Positions 22,918-30,306 of a stretch of 37,957 nucleotides of DNA are shown here, piece after piece. Numbering within the stretch: the first letter of the stretch is position 1; each line of letters starts with the position of its first letter. Source of the DNA: an uncultured Collinsella sp. (GTDB lineage: Bacteria; Actinomycetota; Coriobacteriia; Coriobacteriales; Coriobacteriaceae); assembly GCA_900544065.1 (NCBI GenBank), contig UQTR01000010.1, positions 1-37,957 of the forward strand, given 5' to 3'. A program made the position numbers and the translations under genes. The notes under the pieces are model-generated. The model made no database searches, was not told the origin of the DNA, and saw only the letters and a list, made by a program, of their open reading frames with translations.

Positions 22918-25434
22918 ATGAACGATTCTGCTCTTAAGAGCTTCTGCACCTGGGCCCGTACGGAGCCCATCAAAGGCGTGGAGGCGCAGATGGTGCGCTA
23001 CGGCATCACCGAACCTGCACCCGCGCCCGTTGGGTCCGAGACCGTCAACGGCCTGCCCCTAAGTCCGGCTGAGATTGAGCAACGCGACGAACTGCTGCGC
23101 ATGCAGGCGAAGGTGGGTCACGAGGCGCTGCGCGACCGTGCGGCCTACACTTGGTTCAACCGCATCGTGGCCATTCGCTTCATGGATGCATGCGGATGGC
23201 TTCCCAGCCGTATGCGCATGCTAAGTTGTGCGGACGGCAGCCATGGCAGCGAGGCCGTGGAGAACGCATTGGACGTGGAAATAACGACGGCCGATACCGA
23301 TCGCATAGCCGAGCTCAAGATGGCGGGCTTGGATGAACCGTTGTGGCGCTACCTGTTTGTTGCTCAGTGCGAGGAGCTTGCCGATTGCCTGCCGGGCGTC
23401 TTTGAACGCGTGGGCGGAGCCATGGAGCTGCTGTTGCCCCAGGGCCTCATGATGGCTGACAGTGTGGTGGGCAAACTCAATGCCGTCCTCACTGACGAGG
23501 ACTGGCGCGAGGGCGTGACCGTTCTGGGCTGGATGTATCAGTACTACAATGCCGACGTTAAAGACGAGTTCTTCAAGTCCAAGCGCAAGGCAGCGGCGGC
23601 GGACATCGCGCCCGCCACGCAGCTCTTCACCCCCGAGTGGATCGTGCGCTATATGGTCGAGAACTCGCTCGGCCGTCTGTGGATGCTCAACAATCCGGGG
23701 AGTTCGCTACGCGAGCGCATGGAGTATTACATCGAGCCCGATGCTGAGCACGAGGACTTCATCCGCATTTCGAGTCCCGAGGAGATAACCCTCTGCGACC
23801 CCGCATGCGGCTCGGGCCATATCTTGGTCTATGCGTTTGAGCTGCTCTTCCATATGTACGAGGAGCGCGGCTATCGTGAGCGCGAGATTCCCGAGCTCAT
23901 TCTTACTAAAAACCTTGCAGGTATGGAAATCGATTCCCGCGCGGCACAGATCGCGGAGCTGGCGCTTGCCATGTGCGCCCGCGAGCACGACCGTCGCTTC
24001 TTTAGGCGTGGCGTTCGCGCCGACGTTACCGTGCTCTCGAGCATCCCGCTAGGGGAGGACGAGCTGCCGGGTAACAAGAAGCTCGCCGAGGAGCTGAGTC
24101 ATTTGGGCGAGATCGGTTCGCTGCTCAATCCCTCAGAGGACGAGATCGACGAGCTCAAGGCTGCCGCCGCGAGTTGTTCCGATGACCTTTTTGCCGCTAC
24201 GGCCAAAACTAAGCTCGAAAGCGCTGCCGCCATCTGCGAGAAGCTGTCCCGTCGTTTTATCTGCACCGTTGCGAATCCTCCGTATATGGGCAGCAGCAGC
24301 TTTAACCCCTTCATGTCCAAGTGGGTCAAGAAGAACTACCCCGACGTGAAGAGCGACCTATGCACTTGCTTCATCGAGCGTATTATTGACCTGTGCGAGG
24401 ATTCTGGTTTTGCCGGCATTACTACTTCAAACAGTTGGATGTTCCTATCTTCGTTTGAGAAGCTGCGTAACAAAATAATCGAAGAAAACACTATCGATAG
24501 CCTTATCCAGCTCTCTGTCCATGGCTTCCATGGTATAGCTGCGCAGGTCTGTACTTTTGTTCTTCGTGGATCTCACGTTGCCGGCTATCGCGGTGGCTAT
24601 ATTCGTCTTAACGATTTCGATCATTGGTCGTTGCAAGAAGGAAAGACGTTGGAGGCCATCCAAAACCCCGACTGCGGTTGGTTCTATCGCCGCAACGCTG
24701 ACACCTTCAAGCAGATCCCCGGCACCCCCATAGCCTACTGGGCCAGCGATGCTCTTGTTGAATCGTTCACAAAAGGAAAGAGGCTCGATGCCATTGCTAC
24801 TCCGCGACAGGGCTTGGCGACGAGTGATAACGGTCGCTTTTTGAGGAAATGGTGGGAAGTGGTGCCTTCCAACACATCGCGAGATTGCAGCGGCAGGCCC
24901 GAGGCAAAGCAAAGTGGTTCCCGTTGGTTCCCGATTATTCGGGGCGGCTCCTATCGAAAGTGGTGGGGTGACTACGACGAGGTGGTTAATTGGTTTGATG
25001 ACGGTCGGGAGATGAAGGAGGCAATTCTGTCCAAGTATACTTATCTCTCTACACCTGATTTTGTGATCAAGAACCAGAACGACTACTTCAAGCCCGCAGT
25101 CTCTTGGTCTAAAATTTCTTCCAGCCTTGCCTCCTTTAGGTTTGCGCCTCGAGGGATGCTTTTTGAGGTAGCCGGAGCATGTCTTTTTGCGGAGCCGAAC
25201 GAGCTTCGATACATCCAGGCTTTCTGCAACTGTTCCATTGCCGAAATTGATTTGGCGTTTATGTCGCCGACTCTAAACTTTGAGGTAGGCCAAATCGGTC
25301 AGTTGCCAATCATCCAAGATGAGGCCGCTGAACCGACTGTCTGTTCGCTCGTTGAAGACTCTCGTTCAATTTCAAAGGCGGACTACGACTCGTTTGAAAC
25401 CTCTTGGGATTTCAAACGTCATCCGCTGTTGTAG
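22918..25434 (+). CDS. pglX: BREX adenine methyltransferase PglX, N-terminal and target-recognition part (split gene)
   Basis: PglX methylates adenine in a short non-palindromic site and so marks host DNA as self. This 838-residue product has the upstream signature QLFTPEWIVRYMVENSLG (235-252), the SAM-binding motif I DPACGSGH (294-301) and the catalytic motif IV NPPY (453-456), followed by the target-recognition region. Full-length type 1 PglX is about 1200 residues. Here the frame ends right after SWDFKRHPLL, where other PglX proteins continue; the missing C-terminal domain is encoded separately at 26595-27563. From about codon 500 onward codon use becomes noticeably richer in A and T, matching the two small genes that follow. 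This suggests that the recognition region and those genes were acquired together. Whether the two pieces assemble into an active enzyme is unknown. Confidence 0.93.
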   Translation: MNDSALKSFCTWARTEPIKGVEAQMVRYGITEPAPAPVGSETVNGLPLSPAEIEQRDELLRMQAKVGHEALRDRAAYTWFNRIVAIRFMDACGWLPSRMRMLSCADGSHGSEAVENALDVEITTADTDRIAELKMAGLDEPLWRYLFVAQCEELADCLPGVFERVGGAMELLLPQGLMMADSVVGKLNAVLTDEDWREGVTVLGWMYQYYNADVKDEFFKSKRKAAAADIAPATQLFTPEWIVRYMVENSLGRLWMLNNPGSSLRERMEYYIEPDAEHEDFIRISSPEEITLCDPACGSGHILVYAFELLFHMYEERGYREREIPELILTKNLAGMEIDSRAAQIAELALAMCAREHDRRFFRRGVRADVTVLSSIPLGEDELPGNKKLAEELSHLGEIGSLLNPSEDEIDELKAAAASCSDDLFAATAKTKLESAAAICEKLSRRFICTVANPPYMGSSSFNPFMSKWVKKNYPDVKSDLCTCFIERIIDLCEDSGFAGITTSNSWMFLSSFEKLRNKIIEENTIDSLIQLSVHGFHGIAAQVCTFVLRGSHVAGYRGGYIRLNDFDHWSLQEGKTLEAIQNPDCGWFYRRNADTFKQIPGTPIAYWASDALVESFTKGKRLDAIATPRQGLATSDNGRFLRKWWEVVPSNTSRDCSGRPEAKQSGSRWFPIIRGGSYRKWWGDYDEVVNWFDDGREMKEAILSKYTYLSTPDFVIKNQNDYFKPAVSWSKISSSLASFRFAPRGMLFEVAGACLFAEPNELRYIQAFCNCSIAEIDLAFMSPTLNFEVGQIGQLPIIQDEAAEPTVCSLVEDSRSISKADYDSFETSWDFKRHPLL

Positions 25435-25941
25435 GTGAGCATTGTGACCAAATCCTACAAACTTGTCGAAGAGACGAAACGAACTACAGCGGAGTGTGCT
25501 GAAAAGTGGAACGCCGATAAACGAGATGTTTCCGCCTGGTGTAGGGCTGATTTGATTTATGGTGCGGTAAAAGAAACCTCTTTCCCATTCAGGTGGATCA
25601 TTCCCTGTGATGCGAAGCGTCCCATAGATGCATGCATCATTAGGGAGCTGCTGTGGCAGATTATCGAGCTTGAAAACGAGCGTATTTCCGAAATCGACGT
25701 TTCTGTTTTGGGTATTCCTGCAGTCGATGTTGCTGGGTGCATTCAGTCGTTGAAGGATGCCGATTATTTGGCGTTTTCACAAGAAGGTGTTGGCTTACAA
25801 ATAACGAAAAAGGGCCTTGCTTTGATTGGCCGCGGTCAGCATGACAAGGCTATGAATGAGACGCCTACGGCGCTGAAGTGGACTGCCGATGCCGTGGGTA
25901 TTATTGCCGGAAGTGCAATAGATCAAATTATCCAAAGATAA
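25435..25941 (+). CDS. Two-domain helix-turn-helix protein inside the split pglX
   Basis: A 168-residue protein I cannot assign to a named family. Its N-terminal half has a MerR/excisionase-like helix-turn-helix: AECAEKWNADKRDVSAWCRA (19-38), DLIYGAVKET, then FRWIIPCDAKRPID. The second half resembles a winged helix (GCIQSLKDADYLAFSQEGVG followed by LQITKKGLALI). It starts directly after the pglX stop codon; GTG at 25435 opens the frame, but GTG at 25444 has the better-spaced AGGTGAG. GC content is roughly 45%, far below the BREX genes. A DNA-binding regulator or recombination-associated factor is possible. Confidence 0.6.
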   Translation: MSIVTKSYKLVEETKRTTAECAEKWNADKRDVSAWCRADLIYGAVKETSFPFRWIIPCDAKRPIDACIIRELLWQIIELENERISEIDVSVLGIPAVDVAGCIQSLKDADYLAFSQEGVGLQITKKGLALIGRGQHDKAMNETPTALKWTADAVGIIAGSAIDQIIQR

Positions 25942-25983
25942 GCTGCTTCCGCAAGGACGCTGTAGTTTCGAAAGGTAATAACC

Positions 25984-26439
25984 ATGTCTGATTGTTGTAT
26001 TTATGAACCACAAAATTACGACCGACAGGCGGTCGATTGTTTTCTGCGTGGTGAGACTAGAGAAATATGCATTGAGCTGAAGTGCGTTGAGCAGGAAAAG
26101 TCAGAGGACTTTGCGATTACGGATGCGGTTTTGCAGCTCGATTTAATAAAGTGTAGGGAGCCACACATGTGCGACGTTCCCGCTCATAATGCCCCTTATT
26201 TTGATCCATCTGGTTTAGCGAAGCTTTCATTTTTGATTACCGAGAAGACAGTCGGTTCGCAAGATTACCATGCGATTTGTCGCTGTGGGGCCGCTCACCA
26301 TCTGTTGGGGGGCTCTCGATTGCTCCTTGTAATTTCGGAAGGGAGCGAATCTCGAGAATGCGCATTTGAGTTTAGTCCAGCATCGGGAATGTTTGGCAAA
26401 TGCGTGTGGCATGAAGTCGATTTGCAAGCTTCCATTTGA
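25984..26439 (+). CDS. Hypothetical protein inside the split pglX
   Basis: A 151-residue protein with no family I recognise. It is cysteine-rich (eight Cys, several in CRCGAAHH- and DCCIYEP-like settings). It contains VDCFLRGETREICIELKCVE (17-36), where Asp18 and ELK at 31-33 have the spacing of a PD-(D/E)XK nuclease core; this is a weak resemblance only. AAAGG lies before the ATG. Low GC and position link it to the helix-turn-helix gene 42 bases upstream. Together they form the cargo between the two pglX parts. A role in modifying or guarding the BREX system is speculation. Confidence 0.55.
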   Translation: MSDCCIYEPQNYDRQAVDCFLRGETREICIELKCVEQEKSEDFAITDAVLQLDLIKCREPHMCDVPAHNAPYFDPSGLAKLSFLITEKTVGSQDYHAICRCGAAHHLLGGSRLLLVISEGSESRECAFEFSPASGMFGKCVWHEVDLQASI

Positions 26440-26594
26440 TAGGAGAGCGATTTCATTTCGCGCAACTAAGACGAATTAGCTGCTTTCGAACGAGAAATTC
26501 GTCGGCGCCGCGCGGCGCATAGGGCTTAACGCCGAGCCTGATTCCTTTACGGCGACCGATTAATTACAAGACCATGGAAACGAAGGGCGGCATA
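26440..26594 (+). other. Junction region upstream of the pglX 3' part, with hairpins
   Basis: Non-coding. An inverted repeat GACGAATT (26470-26477) / AATTCGTC (26496-26503) is followed at once by the perfect palindrome GCGCCGCGCGGCGC (26505-26518). Base composition changes here from AT-richer cargo to the GC-rich pglX 3' part, so a recombination edge probably lies in this stretch. An open stretch reading AEPDSFTATD, then a stop (ending at 26563), precedes the gene in another frame and may be a relic. Confidence 0.5.
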
Positions 26595-27563
26595 ATGGCA
26601 ACGCTTTTGGCCGATAAATACGAGGCTCACAAGGCCGAGGTTAATGCTCGCTTTGAGCAGCTTCGCGCTAACGAGGAAGAGCTCAACCGAATCTTTGCCA
26701 AGATCTACAACATGGAAGGCGAAGCGCCCATCGAGGTCGAGGATAAGTACGTTTCGGTGGCTCGCATCTTCGATACCGCCGACGAGATTCCCGAGAGCTA
26801 TAAGGGCAACAAATACGTGCGTACCAAGCGCGACGAGATCACCTCGCTTATAAGCTATGCCGTTGGCTGCATGTTTGGCCGCTATTCGCTGGATGTGGAC
26901 GGGCTTGTCCTGGCCGATCAGGGCGCCACGGTCGACGACTATCTGGCAAAGATGCCCGATCCCGCGCATGTGACCTTTATGCCCGATAGTGACAACGTGC
27001 TGCCCATCACCGACGACGAGTACTTTGACGACGACATCGTGCGCTACTTTATCGACTTTGTGCGCACCGTGTACGGCGAGGAGACGCTTGAGCAGAACCT
27101 GGCCTTTATTGCCGAGGCACTCGGCGGCAAGGGTACCTCGCGCGAGGTAATCCGCACCTACTTTTTGAAGGACTTCTTTAAGGACCACTGCCAGACCTAT
27201 AAGAAGCGCCCCATCTACTGGCTGTTCGACAGCGGCAAGAAGAACGGCTTCAAGTGCCTTGTTTGCATGCATCGCTACCAGCCTGACCTGTTGGCTCGCA
27301 TCCGCACCGACTATGTGCATGAGCAGCAGGAGCGCTACCGTGCCCAGATCGGGTATGCCAACGATGCCCTTGTCAGTGCCGAGCGCGGCGAGCGCGTGCG
27401 CTTGGATAAGCGCATCAAAAAGCTCAACGACCAGCTCAAAGAGACCATTGCCTACGAGGAGAAACTGCACCACTTGGCAGACCAGATGATTAAGATCGAC
27501 CTGGATGACGGCGTCAAGGTCAACTACGCCAAGTTTCAGGATGTGCTAGCAAGGATTAAGTAA
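26595..27563 (+). CDS. pglX: PglX C-terminal domain encoded as a separate protein
   Basis: A 322-residue product matching the C-terminal part of type 1 PglX: RANEEELNRIFAKIYNMEGE, then LISYAVGCMFGRYSLD, then PITDDEYFDDDIVRYF, ALGGKGTSREVIRTYFLKDF and the hallmark KKRPIYWLFDSGKKNGFKCL. The methyltransferase motifs are absent because they are in the 838-residue part encoded 1.1 kb upstream. Added together the two parts equal a normal PglX. A frame also opens at ATG 26574, but the ATG at 26595 has GAAGG at the right distance, suggesting that this piece is translated on its own rather than being dead sequence. It may associate with the N-terminal product to rebuild the enzyme. It lies 23 bases before pglZ. 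Confidence 0.88.
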   Translation: MATLLADKYEAHKAEVNARFEQLRANEEELNRIFAKIYNMEGEAPIEVEDKYVSVARIFDTADEIPESYKGNKYVRTKRDEITSLISYAVGCMFGRYSLDVDGLVLADQGATVDDYLAKMPDPAHVTFMPDSDNVLPITDDEYFDDDIVRYFIDFVRTVYGEETLEQNLAFIAEALGGKGTSREVIRTYFLKDFFKDHCQTYKKRPIYWLFDSGKKNGFKCLVCMHRYQPDLLARIRTDYVHEQQERYRAQIGYANDALVSAERGERVRLDKRIKKLNDQLKETIAYEEKLHHLADQMIKIDLDDGVKVNYAKFQDVLARIK

Positions 27564-27586
27564 CTGCAGATACGGTAAGGATATTC

Positions 27587-30295
27587 ATGCCCAAGATCGA
27601 TGTAGAAGAACAGCTCAAGTTGCGGTTTTTGCAACCGTTGCTCGCATGCATGCCCCGCCGTGTGGTGGTTTGGCACGATGCGGACGGCGAGTTTGCTCCT
27701 GAGTTTGAACGTTTGGCCGCCGAGGGCTTCGACGGTGCGGGGACTGATGACGGCGTTATGCCCGCTCACGGTGACTTTGAGCGCCCAGTTCGGTTTGTTG
27801 AGGCCTGCGAGGGCCGTATGTTTGCCGTCAAGAAGCTCATCAACCGCGATGACCTTGCGAGCGATATCTTGCTGTATCGCCGTTGCCCGCGCGGCAGGCT
27901 TGAGGGTGATTGGCTTGCCGATGTTGAGCTGTATGCCGATCAGTTCCAGGCTGACTATCTTTCGCTTTTGGCCGATCAGCTAGGCATCGAGAATATCGAC
28001 GCCGTGCGCGAGAGCCTGCGCGAGCACAAGACGTTCTTTGATGCCAAGACCCGCTGCGCTAAGTTTGCCGCGTGTGTTCCGCATGCCTCGGGCGCATCCG
28101 ATATCGAACTCGGCATCCTTACGGTGATTTTTGGCGGTAAAGAGCTTGGTGACGCGCGCCCCGCGTTTGTGCTGCGTGGCTGTATGACCATGCTGCTGCA
28201 CGAGGGTCCCGAGGCGCTGGCCGAGTTGATGGACAAGTACTGCGTGCGCGATGTGCTCTCTGCCTTTATGCTTCGCTGCTATGGGCTTGAGGGACCGCTG
28301 TATGAGCGCGACTCATTGCTTATACTTTCATCCCATGTGCTCCTTACGGCGGCGTCTACCGCGCTTCCCGAGGGAGCGCTCAAGGGACTCGAAAGCTATG
28401 TGGCTCCCGCCTACGGCTCCTATTGCCTTGAGGCGGTGCGTACGTGGGACCAGACCGCCGATACCCAGGCGTCGAGCGAGGACCTATTTGAGATTTGCCG
28501 TTTGGTTGAGGACGCCCGCGGACTCTTTGCACGGTTCGAGACCTTGCCGATCGATGTGCTGACCTCGCTTGATGTGTTTCCGTGCGTCAATGAGGCCGTG
28601 CTCTCGCAGCTGTTCTGCTCGTTTGCCCAGGGCGCGGACCGTGTTGAGGATGCGCGCGCATTTGCTGCGCGTCGCTGCGACCTAAGCTGGTACCGTCGTG
28701 TCGAGAGCTACTTTGACCTGCTTGCCGCTGTGGCCGATATGTGCGCGTTTAGGCAGTCGCACGCGGGCGGCTTCCATCTGGCGCAGCCCCAGCAGGTGTG
28801 GGATGCCTATTCGTCCGATTGGTATGCCATGGATGCTGCCTATCGCCATATGTGCACCGCGTATCTGCGGGCACGCTCCGTCGAGTGCGATGCGCTCGAG
28901 GAACCTGCCCGCGCCGTGGCGGACTGGGCGGAGAATCTCTACAGCAACTGGTTCTTGGCGGATGCCAATGTCTGCTGGGCGGCTGCTGCGCAAGGGGAGT
29001 GGGCCGATTGCGGCTACATCGATGGTCCCGCACGGCAGGATGAGTTCTACTGGCATGTGCTGCCCACCTATGTGGGCTCTGCTAAAACGACAGTCGTTAT
29101 CGTGAGTGACGCGTTGCGCTATGAGGTGGCCCGCGACGTTGCGGCGCTGCTCGAGCGCGAGCGCGGCGGCAACGTCAAGGTCTCTAGCATGCAGGCGGTC
29201 TTTCCCTCCATTACTGAGTTGGGCATGCCCGCGCTGCTGCCACACCAAGCGCTTGAGCTTGCAGCGGATGGCTCGTTTGTGTTGGCTGACGGCATGCCCA
29301 CCGCAACGACTCCGCAACGCGAGGCCGTGCTTACCCATGTTGAGCCTACGGCCCGTGCTTTGCGCTCGAGCGCATACCTCAACATGGCGGGAACCGAGCG
29401 CAAGGTGCTGCTTAAGGACTCCAAACTCGTTTATCTCTACCACAACAAGATCGATGCCACGGGCGAGAAGGCTGCTACGCAGGATGACGTCTTCGATGCC
29501 TGCACGGACACCGTGGAGGAACTTGCCGCGTTGGCGCGTCGCGTGTGCACCGACGCCCCGGGCGCGCGTGTTGTTATAACGGCGGACCACGGCTTTATCT
29601 ACACGCGTCGGGAGCTCAGCGAGTACCAGATGCTCGGCAAGCCGGACCTTCCTGTCCTTGACGCTCCCGTCATGTGCGGCAAGCGTCATCTGGTGGTGCC
29701 CAACGAGGCCGTGGGCGAGCTTTCGGACGAGGTACGCGAGGTGTTTGTTAATGTTGACATGGGACGTTTGGGCGCCGGTTTTGAGGGGTTTGCCCCGCGC
29801 GAGAATGTGCACTTCAAGCGTCCCGGCGGCACTAACAACTACGTCCACGGCGGCATGAGCCTGCAGGAGCTCTGCGTGCCCGTTATCGGTTTTTGGCGTG
29901 CGCGCTCAGGTTCCAAGGACTTTGTCGACACGCGCGCGGCGACGCTGCGCGTACTAAGTGAGGGACGCCGAGTGACCAACTCGCTCTTCTCGGTCAACTT
30001 GATCCAGGAAGAACCCGCCCAAGGCAAGGTTTTGCCGTGCGAGTACGAGCTGGTGTTTACCGATGCAAGTGGCAACGAGGTGAGCGATACGGTCAAGGCG
30101 CATGCTAACAAGACTTCTGTTAACTCGCAGGAGCGCGTGGTGCATGCCAAGTTTGCGTTGCATGCAGCGGATGGATTCTCGGTCAAGGGTCCGTACTATC
30201 TGGTCTGCCGCGAGCGCGAGACGGGCAAGATCGTTTGGCGCGAGACGTACACCATCGCTGTTTCGTTTGCCCCTGTTGCTGACTTTGGTTTTTAG
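27587..30295 (+). CDS. pglZ: BREX protein PglZ, alkaline-phosphatase-superfamily
   Basis: A 902-residue BREX core protein. The alkaline-phosphatase-type PglZ domain is in the second half: TTVVIVSDALRYEVARD with Asp508, and VVITADHGFIYTR with Asp667 and His668, are the expected metal-binding segments. A conserved HFKRPGGTNNYVHGGMSLQE with histidines follows. The N-terminal 480 residues are helical. PglZ is the signature protein of all BREX types; related domains have metal-dependent phosphodiesterase activity, and it works with PglX and BrxB/C in methylation and defence. TAAGGA precedes the ATG. The stop codon overlaps the ribosome binding site of brxL. Confidence 0.95.
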   Translation: MPKIDVEEQLKLRFLQPLLACMPRRVVVWHDADGEFAPEFERLAAEGFDGAGTDDGVMPAHGDFERPVRFVEACEGRMFAVKKLINRDDLASDILLYRRCPRGRLEGDWLADVELYADQFQADYLSLLADQLGIENIDAVRESLREHKTFFDAKTRCAKFAACVPHASGASDIELGILTVIFGGKELGDARPAFVLRGCMTMLLHEGPEALAELMDKYCVRDVLSAFMLRCYGLEGPLYERDSLLILSSHVLLTAASTALPEGALKGLESYVAPAYGSYCLEAVRTWDQTADTQASSEDLFEICRLVEDARGLFARFETLPIDVLTSLDVFPCVNEAVLSQLFCSFAQGADRVEDARAFAARRCDLSWYRRVESYFDLLAAVADMCAFRQSHAGGFHLAQPQQVWDAYSSDWYAMDAAYRHMCTAYLRARSVECDALEEPARAVADWAENLYSNWFLADANVCWAAAAQGEWADCGYIDGPARQDEFYWHVLPTYVGSAKTTVVIVSDALRYEVARDVAALLERERGGNVKVSSMQAVFPSITELGMPALLPHQALELAADGSFVLADGMPTATTPQREAVLTHVEPTARALRSSAYLNMAGTERKVLLKDSKLVYLYHNKIDATGEKAATQDDVFDACTDTVEELAALARRVCTDAPGARVVITADHGFIYTRRELSEYQMLGKPDLPVLDAPVMCGKRHLVVPNEAVGELSDEVREVFVNVDMGRLGAGFEGFAPRENVHFKRPGGTNNYVHGGMSLQELCVPVIGFWRARSGSKDFVDTRAATLRVLSEGRRVTNSLFSVNLIQEEPAQGKVLPCEYELVFTDASGNEVSDTVKAHANKTSVNSQERVVHAKFALHAADGFSVKGPYYLVCRERETGKIVWRETYTIAVSFAPVADFGF

Positions 30296-30306
30296 GAGTG
30301 TGCCCT

